Shown here: positions 48,669 through 60,352 of the stretch, piece by piece | Layout of the letters: each line of letters starts with the position of its first letter | How positions within the stretch are numbered: position 1 is the first letter of the stretch | Source of the DNA: Anticarsia gemmatalis | Taxonomy: Eukaryota > Arthropoda > Insecta > Lepidoptera > Erebidae | Direction: 5' to 3' | Assembly: GCF_050436995.1 (NCBI RefSeq) | Contig: NC_134767.1 | Span: forward strand, 2,170,001 to 2,234,000 | DNA length: 64,000 bases | Notes under the pieces: model-generated | What the model was told of the DNA's origin: nothing | Databases searched by the model: none | The model's input: the letters and a program-made list of their open reading frames with translations, nothing else | Made by a program: the position numbers and the translations under genes

Positions 48669-49720
48669 TGATTTTGACTTAGTGTAACTTAAATCGTCCA
48701 ATGAAAAATGCATATTTGCGTTAACTTAAATACATAGTTGCACACATTGTTAGGGAAATTTTCCTTCACCTTTATTAATTTTTCATTGCCACATTATTTA
48801 AAAAAAACATTCGTAATTTGCTTTGGACTTGAATACTCGAACGAGCGTGTATTAGCTTAGTACTATATACAAAATTGTGCAAAATAATTATTTTCCACTT
48901 TAGTAAACTATAACAAAACCAATCGAAAACTACTCAACAAAACTGACGTAAGAATATGACATTTTGACAACGATAAAATAGCAAGCATTCATCCGAGCGC
49001 ATTGCATATGAATTTTAATGCATCGCGAACATCCATCACGGCGGATACGTTAAAAATTCTATACATGTGTTATTTATTAGAACGCTGTGACACAGTATAC
49101 CTAGCAATTTGTCAGACTGACACGGCTCGGACTAGTTTTTGGAAAAGCGTTGGAGAATATCGTAAATATGTGAAATTGTTTGCCAAGATTTGAATAATAT
49201 AACCAAATGTAACTGTGAAAATTTAACGTAACCAACTTTTTTTTTGGGGTTGTGTGACACAGTGAAACAATAGCGCTAAATACAGATCAGTATCAGTGAA
49301 ATATTCTAATAATAAAATGATAAAAAATCTCAAATTAGTTTTCGTCTATTACAGATTATTATATACGTAGACATTTGATTTACAATTTCTATTTCCAATC
49401 CAATTTACCTAAATAAACAAATTCTTCTTCTATCAGATACTTTTTAAATGCAACTCCTATTACACATAATCTCGTATAAGTTATTCTCACTATGAAATGT
49501 AAGCCAAGCATCGTATAACGCCGAGAGGTATGAGTGGACTTTGATAGGACAATTGCAACATCTACGATGGATATCGTGTAGCCCTAAATGCGATGCAAAC
49601 GTTGCGGAATTTAGCGTTTGAACAGACGAGCTTACTGGAATGAAACTATTACTTTGTTATAAACTTTATAACAATATTTTGATTCTGCTTTCAAGCTGAT
49701 ATTGTTATTGTTATATAGGA

Positions 49721-49870
49721 CTAGTTTCTGACTGCGACTGCGTCCGCGTGAAAAGATTTCTTATGGTAATCTAGGCTATAAACTATTTGTGCATCAAGTT
49801 TGTTACTCTTTCGTGAAAGAGTTACAAACTTACATCAACACAAACTTTTGCATTTATAATATTTGTAGGA
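49721..49870 (-). mobile_element. Short Helitron-like element, family H2, intact ends
   Basis: The minus strand reads A|TCCTACAAATATTATAAATG at the 5' end and ...GACGCAGTCGCAGTCAG then AAACTAG|T at the 3' end. Both termini are intact; the interior is shortened to about 150 bp. Confidence 0.75.
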
Positions 49871-50515
49871 TAGTAACAGAAGTAAAGGAACATAGAAAGG
49901 GAACACCGATATATTTTATTCCTCATGTGATTCAAATACCAAATCTTCTAGGAAACAACAAGGCTGAAAATAAAATATTTAATAAAAAAGACTATAGCGA
50001 AGAAATATTTGGCTTTTTATATATTTGTTTTTTTTTCTGCGATTCATATTAAGTTGTTACTGGTTTTATAATTTACATCAGAATTTTTTCTCTTGATCAA
50101 GTTTACTCGTCTAATAAAAGGCTCCATCTAAGCCAATCCCAATTCCATATTCTTTAGCGAGTCCATTCTTTGTTCCACTGACCTCCTAAACCAAATCTGT
50201 GTTGGTTTAACAAGCACGATGTCCAATTTGTATAGCATGTTTATTTTAAAGACTTGTTCTACCTAGTTTCACATATTCCGTCAAACGGGCTAAGCTTTAG
50301 AAAATACGTTACCACTGTATTTGCGAAGCAGCTCTTGGACGAGAGTATTTTGTGTATCATATTATACGGCATGTCGAGATAAGGCTAACATTGTCAATTT
50401 TGGCTGACTCGCAAATTTATACTGTGAAATTTTCTTGCATTGAAGTATTACTGACTTGAAACTACCACGTTTCGTATTTCAACAATATAATTTTTGATGA
50501 AATATAAGTACTAGG

Positions 50516-50697
50516 TCAGTAGCACGATTCTATACAGTCAGTACTGTCGAGTATCAAATGTTTGACGTTCAAAATCTACTGCCAAAATAGTTCCTACGTC
50601 GCCCGTTTGAGGCGCTTATCAAATTTTCGTTCTTAAATATTCCGGTGACTAGTCGGTTGCCGATAGGTAGATGATAGTAGAAGAGAATCGAGGAACA
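50516..50697. mobile_element. MITE family M, copy 7
   Basis: The left end is of the CAGTCAGTACTGTCGAG type and the right end of the CGGTTGCCGAT...AGAGAATCGAGG type. Ends therefore differ, as in copy 1. Confidence 0.7.
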
Positions 50698-51466
50698 GGT
50701 TTATTTGTGAAAAATGCGCATAATTATAACCGATAAAATCTACCACCATATTTAAGAAACAAACGCTCTGGTTTCTATAATATCAGTATTTAAACATGCA
50801 TGTATACTGTCCTTGTTTTTAATCATCGTAATTTATTTGTTTCTTGATAAATAAAATGTGTATTAATAAACACCTGTTACGCTGCGTTTTCAAATAAATA
50901 ACTCATCAATAATATTTGCTTTTACACAAGAAACGCACGGAATTTTTTTTACTAAAAACCAATCCTTGATACCCAGAAACGCAATTAAAATAGTACTGTA
51001 CATACAAAACGGATACCACTATCTTCCCAACTCGTATCAAATGGCATCACCTAAACTGAAATTCATATGCGGCTAGCAGCTCTCATATTGTTTGCGTCCA
51101 CTGTCACGAGCCGGCGATTCGTGCGGGAATTAATGTGCTATACTTTTTCCACCTTTTCTCTTCCACGCTATATTTCAAAGGTCCTGTTCACATTTTGCTG
51201 CAGAAAGTTTTGATGCATCTCGTCAAAGGATGTTTTAAATGTGGTAATTTGAATATGAATCCTGGATTAGTTTATGTTTCGAGTGTGTAGTGCTTTTGAT
51301 GTTGCGTTTGCGAATAACTGTTGTATAATTTCATGTTGGGTACAGAAAGTTATTTTAGTATTTACTTATTTTGGCATTACTATTGAGTTTAGTTTTATGT
51401 TATTTTATAGCGCTCATTTGATCCATATTTATTCATATTCCATGCTTTGCATTGTATGCCTTTTTT

Positions 51467-51941
51467 CTTCTTTGTTTATTTAAATGACACCATTTTATTG
51501 CTTTCCAATTTTGCTATTCGCTGTTCAAATGACTTAATTTTCTAATTTTCAACTGTCACATTAGAACAAGCTAATAAACACCGCCTTAAATGTTTAATTT
51601 TATTATTATAGCATCAATAGTAATGATTAACGATACTATTACATACACTGATTCTATCTTTAAGATATATTCATCTCAATTTCTTTACTTAAATCATTAT
51701 TATTACCATCATCTACTTTCTCAACCTCAACTTAATCAAACAAAACTACCTTTACTCCTACACACTCTAATCCAAACTATCTACAATCAATTTATTAGTC
51801 AAATTCATCTCATATCCCGCATCTAACCAATGCTATTCAGTAAACTGCATTTGGATCGTACTTCCGTCCAATTCCGTTAAAATTACACGCCACTTATGGA
51901 CCATGCGATGCTATATAGATGCAAATTGTACCAACCAGATG
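51467..51941 (+). repeat. Tandem duplication D3, copy 1
   Basis: AAATGACACCATTTTATTGC, AACACCGCCTTAAATGTTTA and GCATTTGGATCGTACTTCCG through GCAAATTGTACC recur 515-525 bp later. The middle third is more diverged than the two ends. Confidence 0.8.
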
Positions 51942-51991
51942 ATCCGTATTTAATTTCATAAATAGGTCATTCTTTGCAGGAGACATCCACT

Positions 51992-52456
51992 TTTCTTTGT
52001 TTAATTAAATGACACCATTTTATTGCTTTCCATATTTTAATATTCGCTGTTAAAATGATGACTTAATTTTCTAATTTTCAACTGTCACATTAGAGCAAGC
52101 TAATAAACACCGCCTTAAATGTTTAATTTTATTATTATAGCTTCAATAGTAATGATACTATTACATACACTGACTCTATCTTTAGGATAAAATTTCTAGA
52201 CATATTTGCTTAAATCATCATTAATACTATCAAATACTTTCTCAATCTATACTTCACCTTACAAAACTCTTCTACTATACACCTAATCCAGACCATCTAC
52301 AATCAATTTATTAGTAAAATTCATCTCATATCCCGCATCTAACCAATGCTATTCAGTAAACTGCATTTGGATCGTACTTCCGTCCAATTCCGTTAAAATT
52401 ACACGCCACTTACGGACCATGCGATGCTATATAGATGCAAATTGTACCGACCAGAT
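51992..52456 (+). repeat. Tandem duplication D3, copy 2
   Basis: It repeats the unit at 51467, with nearly identical outer parts (CATATCCCGCATCTAACCAA, CGATGCTATATAGATGC) and a diverged middle. A 50-bp spacer separates the copies. Confidence 0.8.
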
Positions 52457-53045
52457 GTGTCTCACCACATGAGGCTATGGCTTTTAGCTACTATTGTAGG
52501 ATGTAGGTCTGAATTTACATGTTTCTAGGTGCTTCAGTTGCTCTAGTTATTGTGATATGGTACTATTCTTAGATAAGAAGAAATATGTCTTGTTTAAAAT
52601 CAATTTGATTTGAATAAAGATAATCCTGATTACTGTCAGTAATACAGATACTATGGGTAAGTACATTATGTCTGGATCGTTGACATAACGTACTTAATCT
52701 ATGAGTGATATATTTGCTGCAGTAAAAATGTAATTCGTTTTCTTTAAAATCAATACGAAAATATGGTATTTTACTAACATTTAAATTATGGACACACTGT
52801 AGATAAATACAAAAATGTCACCAGCCCTATAATATTCACTCTAACTACTTCAGAGCAAGCAATATCAAGCGATGTATAAGTACAAATAAACAAATATATT
52901 CCCCAACCACTTTCATCTACAAAATGAACCGCGAACAAACATCACCCTCTAAAACATTGTAAAACAGACTTAAAATTAAGCAACATTTTAAGCTTCAATA
53001 AAATCGTAGGGTATATGTACCGATTCCTAGTAATTTCGGTAACAG

Positions 53046-53141
53046 AATTGGGGGAGGCTATCGCTGCGACGCCGCCATGCGGGCCGCCCGATATTCCCAA
53101 TGATACGGCTACAAGCGCTACGGGAACGTTTGATAAAGCAA
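53046..53141 (+). other. GC-rich CpG-dense island, possible small exon
   Basis: A short block much richer in G+C than the AT-rich flanks begins after GGTAACAG, a possible acceptor. One plus-strand frame reads ...ATPPCGPPDIPNDTATSATG, whose CGPPDIPN start resembles the first cysteine region of Sushi/CCP domains, but it hits a TGA at 53159. GT dinucleotides at 53127 and 53142 would both give phase-symmetric exons of 81 or 96 nt; neither is a strong donor. The opposite strand and another plus frame are also open here, so coding strand and even coding nature are uncertain. Confidence 0.25.
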
Positions 53142-54321
53142 GTGCACTTGAATGGTTTTGATTGGTTTGACTTTTGTAACTAGAAATTTTTCTTCGAAAA
53201 TTTTGACCGAGTCTGTGGTTGATCATGTTGTTATCTTTGAAACTTTAAAAAGCAAGAAATACGTAATGAACTTTACTAAGCTAAATGCCCTTTGTATTAT
53301 GTCCCGTAACGGACAAAGATCTGTAGCATTAAGATTACAATTTGTATCCTGATAAATAATAAAAAAGTCACGGTTCAATTAAAATCTTACCAAATTTTTT
53401 AGTTTAAAAAGAATTGATAGTTTTCCTACTTACGTACGACAGGACAATAATTTATTTTTAAAATAAAACTTTAATCATGATCCAAAACATGTAGGCACGA
53501 TGTCTATCAATGCATTTCGTAAAACACACAAACATCCTTCACTATCTAATAGAATCTCGTTCTCATTTCCGTTTTAACAAGTCGATCTGAACGCAGCATC
53601 CCCCTGTAACAACATGTTATCTAGGCAGCGCGGTCAAGCGTTCACAGTGGAATGAATTTCTACTGGCAGCTTGAGTTTAGCTCCACCAAAAAGCACGGAA
53701 TTTTTACACTGAAACAATTTTCCACGAATTTATTAGTTGACAATTAATTTTAAATGTTGTTTTGGCGTTTGCTTTGTGTGTTGATTTGTAAATGTTTTGC
53801 TAGTTTTTTGAATAAATATGAATTTGTTTTCTCTATGTAATCACTCAATTCGAAAATGTTAGGTGTAACACAAAAAATAAAACAAAGTTGAAATTTTTAC
53901 TCGATTTTGTAGTTTGATTACGTTTCGTATTTGTATTAATAACCACAGATATGTTAAATTATTAAAACAGTTTTAAATCTCAGTATGTGTAATTTACCGG
54001 TATAGTTGAATAGCAACTGATATTTCTTGCATCCATACTAATATTGAAAATGTTAAGTTTTCGTATTAATCTTTAAAACTTAAAAACTTCAACAACCTCA
54101 ATTGAATCGACCTCTTTCCTAGCTTGGCCGTCACGCTACCGCATATGTTTTAAGCAAAAAGAATACATTTAAAATCACAGAAAAAATTAACACGTGGGAG
54201 AACCCGTTTTTTTGCATATAAATGAAAAAGGGGTTATTTAATTTTAAGCTTTACCAGAAACTTAATTTCAAATATCAACTACTATCTTATTCGCAAGTGA
54301 TGTACCAAAACGACTAAGACT

Positions 54322-54570
54322 TGTATAACGTGATTACACGTCTGACGTGTTACGACGTCATCATTTATGCACGTGTGCAATCAGAACACGCTGTCTGATG
54401 TTGCCTTATGTATGTTGAATGCCATTTTGTTACGATGTTTCACATATTATTGAATGCATTTACCATTGACTTTCAGTATAATATATATTACTTTTGATTA
54501 TCATTAAAAGCATGTATCATAGTAAAATTTATTGATAATTACGATAATTTTATGACGTGAATTAGATGCC
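54322..54570 (+). repeat. Direct repeat D4, copy 1
   Basis: TGTATAACGTGATTACACGT, GTGTTACGACGTCATCATTT and GTGCAATCAGAACACGCTGT are repeated at 54717. The similarity resumes at TTAAAAGCATGTAT after a longer insert in this copy. Confidence 0.8.
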
Positions 54571-54716
54571 TCAAGCGTGACAGTTATTTGTTAGATATAA
54601 AGTGGGATTTTATTGTTAGGTTTCTGCTTGCAAGGCCCCTCAAGTCCCTTAAACTTTATTCCTAATTACTATGGATATATTTAAGAGTAAATAAGATCAT
54701 AAACAAAACGACAGAC

Positions 54717-54915
54717 TGTATAACGTGATTACACGTCTAACGTGTTACGACGTCATCATTTATGCACGTGTGCAATCAGAACACGCTGTGTGATGTTGCC
54801 TTATGTACGATGATTGCTATTTTGTTACGATGTTCAATACTATTTTAGGCTTATATTAAAAGCATGTATAATAGAGTCTACTGTAAATATCTTAGTGTCT
54901 GTGTGTGAATAAGAT
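54717..54915 (+). repeat. Direct repeat D4, copy 2
   Basis: Same blocks as copy 1, 395 bp downstream, with only a few changes over the first 120 bp. ACGTG-type motifs are dense in both. Confidence 0.8.
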
Positions 54916-55041
54916 GCCACGTACGTTACAGGTAATTTCAGTTTTAATGCGTTATCGAATTGTTTCAATAATTGACAATTCTATCTCTTGCGCACTTTTG
55001 ATGAAACTTAGTTACTGCTAAAATTTGGGTTCTGTAGCTGA

Positions 55042-55069
55042 CTGCTCACGGCAGCAACCGCGTGAGCAG
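55042..55069. repeat. GC-rich 9-bp hairpin with GCAGCAACCGC direct repeat
   Basis: CTGCTCACG and CGTGAGCAG are inverted around GCAGCAACCG. GCAGCAACCGC then occurs again just downstream. It is a compact GC-rich spot in AT-rich sequence. Confidence 0.5.
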
Positions 55070-57039
55070 CAACCGCACAAGCCACGACTGCAGACTGCAT
55101 TTTACAGTGTTGTCTTATGAAATAAATTCCGTTACTATTTTTCTAATAATTTCGATAGTAGATTCTGTTTTCCACTACTGTTTGCACATTTAGATGATGA
55201 GCACAATATCATAGCACTCACAAAAATAACTGTATTCCTCAGAAAATATGCCACACATAACTTAATACAGTACGTAATCAAAATACACAGCCATTTTACG
55301 AGCACTGCATATACGTTGCTTGTTATTCTGTGACGTCATACTATGAATGTAAAGGTAATTGCTCGGAGCAGACGCCTTAGAAGGACGCGCCTAGTAAATT
55401 ATGTCCTTTCATGCGAGGACCCGAGCGTACACACAATATTCGAGAAAATAGAGCCGTCCTGAGACATACTGTCACGGAATTAGAGCAAGTGTGTAAGATT
55501 CTAAGTGGCAACATTCATGATTATTATTGTTGTTGTTGTCTGTTAAAATACCTGTTTACTTACACATTCGGTGAGAATATAGCTCCTAAATATCAATATT
55601 CATCACGACAAACAGAAAGTCACACAGTTTTTAGAGGCTATCACGTGTCATATCAATCTCGAGACGCTTGGTTCAAGTTATTTTGAAAACGTTTATCTAT
55701 TATATTGATTGTTTTTCACGATTACCAGATCGAACAGTAGTCTCAAAAATTTCATATCAATGATCACCCATCCATTGACAGAGCTAATAAAAAAAAACAA
55801 TCTTCACTTGCTGTCTAAGTAAAAAATCCACTCTTAAATTAAAAATCATGTATTCATCCAATTCCATACAAAACTCGCAAAACAAGACATCATACAAAAC
55901 CCAAAACAATATTACGTTGCACATGCGTCCCCACAAAACGCGGACAATTTCCGGCGTGACATCGCAACATGAATTTTGGACTAAGGTGACAATCGCGCAG
56001 GACACAAAGCCGCCACACTAATTGGAAACTGGGCGCCACCAAACGGATGGTCAACAGACTTGACATACACTGTCGGACGGGATTGTTTGACTAGTTTATT
56101 GTATAGGCTTTAGTACCTGCTACTGTAATTTAGAAGCATTTTTTCTGTAATGAGTTGTTGTTTGTGTTTGTAGAGGATATAGCATAATATATATCAAAGA
56201 TTCGACAGATTTGATGACTTCGAATTAATGCAGCTAAAATGGGCCACGACTTAAGTAAGTAATAGAAGAATATTGGACGCGATTTTTTTTTTAATTCTGA
56301 CGATTTTTATTAACTTTTAACTTTGGTAGAATTGCTTTGAAGAAGTAAGAAAATGATTGTCACAACGATTCAATACTTGAGATACAAAAATGTTGTATAA
56401 TAAAGTGAATCAAGCTGGGACTTATTAGGTACTTAAGCTTTAAAATGTATACGACGTTAAAGTAAAGAAAATCATAATCAAAGACACGAAAAATTCCCTA
56501 CAACCGTACAAACCAATCATAAAAATTCTACTTGCAAACCTTCAAAAAAATCCCATCGGAATAAAAAGTAATTTCATACAAACTCCCGAAAGGCGAAAGG
56601 CAGAGTCGAATTTATTCAAAAATATTAAAATATCGGACCTATTTCTATGCACTGCAGTGTAATGGGGAAATAGGATGACCCACTTTTTTGAGGCACAAAA
56701 GACTCTTTCATACTGCACTGAATACTAGATTTCGTTTCGTGTACAAACTACTTTACGTTTTTTGTTAATTTTCTTTGCTGTAATTTGCATCCGAATATTT
56801 TTGCTATGCTTTGTGAAGCTTTATCTTATTAAGGCTGGTTCAAGCGAAGTTATTATTTGATTGTGAGCGAGCTGCTTTTATTTTGATTCTCCTTTTAATT
56901 TATGCTGTTGGCATTGTTATAGTTTTAATTGTATTGTCTGAATGTGATTTCAAATAGAATACTAAATTGGAAAAGAAGGATTTCAGTTATTATAACCCAA
57001 TAGTGTCCAAAGCATACCTAAGCCTATTTAATTAGCATC

Positions 57040-57205
57040 AGGAAAATGCTTCAGGGAGGAAGCCGGGGTCTGTCGGGCTCTCCCGCCGGCTAGGTTTGCT
57101 GGTTTTAAATTTGGGCATGCCGACTTAAAATCTGACGGTGTTTCTTCAACAGTCACCATAAGGTGGCCAGGACGCGGTACCTCCAATTGGAAACTCCGCA
57201 CTCCA
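57040..57205. repeat. GC-rich block, probable repeat of unknown class
   Basis: GAAGCCGGGGTCTGTCGGGC and GGTGGCCAGGACGCGGTACC are out of keeping with the AT-rich flanks. A minus-strand frame includes PSDFKSACPNLKPANLAG and GGRARQTPASS. I have an impression of a dispersed lepidopteran repeat but cannot name it, and no termini are visible. Confidence 0.35.
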
Positions 57206-57644
57206 AGCATACCTAACATAACATAACCCGAAAAGAGAGAAAGGTAGAAAAACTCTCCCAAAAGCATATTTCAAGTCAAAATAATTGTAGTAAAACAAAA
57301 GAAAAACTATTATTCCACTTTTCAGCAACATCGAACATCATTGTTAGTTCTACGAAGCCTTAATACTATTAATTGATTGGCTGATTTGCCACTTCAATAA
57401 ACTTTCCTCGTGGTTTGACCAATTAATAATAATTATTGGCTTTTACCCACTGTTGAATTATGATCTCACCCTCTCGTAGAAAGAAGACCCGTTATCAGAC
57501 ACGGTAATGGGTTCAAATTATTGTACGGACGTTCGTTATCTGAGTCGGGTTTTGAAAATACCTTTATTAGAAGGTTAGAAAGATTATTTTATGGAAGGTT
57601 TTGTTATATATTAAATTCAGTCATAATAAGGTTTATTGATTGAC

Positions 57645-57937
57645 GAGCTCGTGGCTTTGTAACAATAGTCAGCATGGATCGATCTCTAAGGTTAATTTAC
57701 GCTTGCCGAGGTTGTTTTCTGGATGGCTGATCATTTTATACATTCCGAGGTTCTCCGTGTTTCGGAAGGCACGTTTAATTGTGGGTACCTGCTGTCATTT
57801 TTAAAGATCTTTAACAGTTGTTAACCGTAGTCAGAAACTTGATAGTCTGAGTCTGAACCAGACTTACCTAGGGGTATCGTGTTACCCAGTTGACTGGGTT
57901 GTGGAAGTCTAATAGGCAGTAGCTGCATGTAAAATAC
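57645..57937 (+). mobile_element. Full-length 5S-derived SINE
   Basis: The head has TAAGGTTAATTTACGCTTGC and GGATGGCTGATCA in place of the 5S boxes, then GTGTTTCGGAAGGCACGTTT, AGTAGTCAGAAGCTTG-like sequence, and a tail with GGTATCGTGTTACCCAG and CTGGGTTGTGGAAGTC. This is the longest copy in the window. It is likely immobile because the promoter boxes have mutated. Confidence 0.65.
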
Positions 57938-58155
57938 AATATTTATATTGATAACTATAAAATTCCTAAGATGCAACAACAATAGTTGTTCAAGAAATAA
58001 AATCCGGCTGTTGTATCTCAAGGCGTAACAATCAAATAAAGAGAACTGCCATTGTTCCACTCGCGCCGGACGGGTTAACATCTCTACGTAATACAATATT
58101 ATCGAATGTTGCTACGCTGAAGTTATTATTTACCCCTAATAATTTTATTTTGTGT

Positions 58156-58395
58156 GAGAGCAGAGATAGCAGAGTGGTATAAGTTGGTACCTCTCTCGCA
58201 AGTGGTTGCAGGTTCGAATCATAGGCAACACACCAATTATGTGTGTATTAAAAATAATTATCACTTGTTCCAACGGTGACGGAAATTATACTGATACAAA
58301 CTTGCACGCTTAAGAATCTCTTAGAACAGTTCTTGACGGTGTTCTTGATGCAAAGCCCCCAACCAGCACTTGGCTAGCGTGGTGAACAACAAGGA
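58156..58395 (+). mobile_element. tRNA-derived SINE, near full length
   Basis: AGATAGCAGAGTGGTATAAG (A box) and GTGGTTGCAGGTTCGAATCA (B box) are followed by CACACCAATTATGTGTGTAT and TAATTATCACTTGTTCCAAC, ending with CCAGCACTTGGCTAGCGTGG. The tRNA part does not fold as a functional tRNA. Confidence 0.65.
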
Positions 58396-59005
58396 TTTAT
58401 TTTTACTATTAATATTCGTCTAATACACATACATGTAAATTTCTATAGTACCTAGTCTAAGTTTCAAATTTTTTTCACGGTGGATTTCCATCAATGAAAT
58501 TGTTTGTGGGCCTTTAAAATATTAATCTACAGCTAAGTCTCCTCGCATACATCAGATAGCTATTGAATCGTAGACGTCATCACTCGATCTAAATGCGTTG
58601 CATTAGTTGATTGGACTTACAGACCAATGAGCATATCGGTTACCGGAATATTCTCATCAGTGAATTGTAAGACATTATGTCAATATTGTAGTATCAATAA
58701 TAATCATGTAATTCTCTTGTTAGCCAATAGAAATTTGTAAAATTCAATAATTTTAATCCCTGTATTCCTTTGTAATGGTTTTAAATTGGAGTTCAATTTG
58801 CTACGCTAACGGCTAGTTTAAATTATCTATAGCAACAAAAGCACTCTCAAAAATATTTGAATATTTTTGGATTAATTACTTTTGGTTGTTGCAATAAAAC
58901 AAACCAACTATCAACTTTGCATTACACCACCACAAAAAATATTTGTCCTTTTCAAAATTCAACACATAAAATTGATTCCCCCCAAAAGCGGGGACACTAA
59001 AAAAA

Positions 59006-59121
59006 TGGCAACACTCTCGCAACGAACACACGAATGAAATATTAATGTTGCCATCAATTCAGCGAGTTTCACCTCGGATGAGTTAAAAATTTAAAAACCA
59101 ATGCCATTTGGAGTGTTGCCA
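59006..59121. promoter_or_regulatory. Cluster of TGGCAACACT motifs in both orientations
   Basis: TGGCAACACT at 59006-59015, TGTTGCCA at 59046-59053 and AGTGTTGCCA at 59112-59121. The first and last are exact inverted copies. Such motifs may mark regulatory DNA or an old inverted-repeat element; function is inference. Confidence 0.3.
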
Positions 59122-59506
59122 AACGAAAAACGTTGGGGGTAGATGGAATTTAATGTGCTAGTGAAAACTGTTGGGAAAAACTGCTTGCTTCGTATTTTCG
59201 TTATCTTAGTAATTAGGTAGGAAATTTATGTTTGGGATGATTACTCTTTTAAAAAATGGTAGGAAAAAGTTAAATTCTTATAATGTTCTTGAATATTATT
59301 GTGGTCGTTAAAACGTAGTTTTACTGAGCATTAAATTTTCAAAATAATTAGAAGCCTTTATGGTTATAATTTCGTTCGTGCAATCTATTGCATATTATTC
59401 TACCGACTTCAGTTAATTTCCTTTTTGTATATTTTGTATGTTAAAAAGAACATATTATTATTATGTAACAGAAATACATGGTCTTCTTTTCTTTGATTTT
59501 GAGTCT

Positions 59507-59578
59507 CTTACCCACATTTAGTTAGCATGGTGGTTTCGCATACCGAGAAGATATTTGGACCAGTAGTGACGTAGAACG
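59507..59578 (-). mobile_element. LINE 3' region fragment (family L1a), degenerate
   Basis: Plus-strand CTTACCCACATTTAGTTAGC, ATGGTGGTTTCGCATACC and GGACCAGTAGTGACGT correspond to the complement of the copy at 27409, shortened. Confidence 0.4.
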
Positions 59579-59584
59579 TATTAT

Positions 59585-59830
59585 TTTTTATCCGGGACAT
59601 AACATTTACAACAGTCATTTAAAGAGGTCCGTAACGTAGAAATTAGTTCCTTCAAAAACTAACAATGATAAAATAGACTAGCTGAAAAAAAAGTGGTATG
59701 AAAAAAATGATGTTGGCCGATTCTCCAACCAACTCAATATGTTCACAAAATTTGATAAGAATCGGTCAAGCCGTTTTGGAGGAGTACGATAACTAACATT
59801 GTAACATGGAAATTTTATATACATATAAGA
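59585..59830 (+). mobile_element. RTE-like retrotransposon 3' fragment
   Basis: GATGTTGGCCGATTCTCCAA, ATTTGATAAGAATCGGTCA and AGCCGTTTTGGAGGAGTACG are well-preserved segments of a common insect RTE-type 3' region, ending TTTTATATACATATAAG. Confidence 0.55.
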
Positions 59831-60216
59831 TACATTTTGACTCAATCTTTTGCCAAAAAGGATGTCAATTATACACATAATCGACCTAATGAGCAAACAT
59901 CAAAATTATCCACACATAGACAATTAGCCGTATCTAATCTGACTATCAATCAGATAATCCAACTAAGCGTGTAACATATTCTAGTACTCGTACTACTTGA
60001 GACAGTATTAACATAATACATTTCTGTGTTTCATTGTTCATGAGTATGCTATTGTGGTATAATGTACTGGTTTCAGTTTGAACAGAATGTAGGGAAAGTG
60101 GGACATTATTGAAATTTTGTATCATTACTACAAACATAGTTCATTTCTATCATTAATATTTCTACTATCGGCAATAATCATGTAATTCAAGGCTATAATA
60201 TAATACTAGGTAAATA

Positions 60217-60352
60217 AGGCTAGCTATCGAGAAATTTTGCACGAAAATCTGATCAGCGCCTCCAGCGGGTTCCATAGGAACTATTCTGGCAGTACATTTT
60301 AAATGACAAATTCACGATACTCGTTTAAAGCGACTGTAGAGAATCGCGCTAC
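60217..60352. mobile_element. MITE family M, copy 8, inside the tandem array
   Basis: It contains GCTAGCTATCGAGAAATTTT, a GATCAGCGCCTCCAGCGGG core and the end AGAGAATCGCGCTAC. A further piece of its left end (TTTCTACTATCGG) lies about 50 bp upstream, separated by unrelated sequence. Confidence 0.7.

Larger units (their letters stand above)
46800..53040. other. AT-rich DNA between the listed repeats
   Basis: The gaps 46800-48539, 48669-49720, 49871-50515, 50698-51466 and 52457-53045 contain no supported gene or RNA. Confidence 0.45.
53160..59500. other. AT-rich DNA between the listed repeats
   Basis: The gaps 53160-54321, 54916-57039, 57206-57644 and 58396-59506 have no recognised gene. A full CRE-type TGACGTCA is at 55331-55338. 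CpG-richer patches at 53580-53690 and 55890-56090 have no coding support. Confidence 0.4.

Noticed and set aside
55411..55686. 91-codon plus-strand frame
   Set aside because: It starts in a plausible CpG-richer patch but includes a CCCC run from a simple TTG repeat and has no splice signals or family match.
58156..58230. Possible tRNA gene
   Set aside because: A and B boxes are present but the sequence does not make a proper cloverleaf and runs into a known SINE body.
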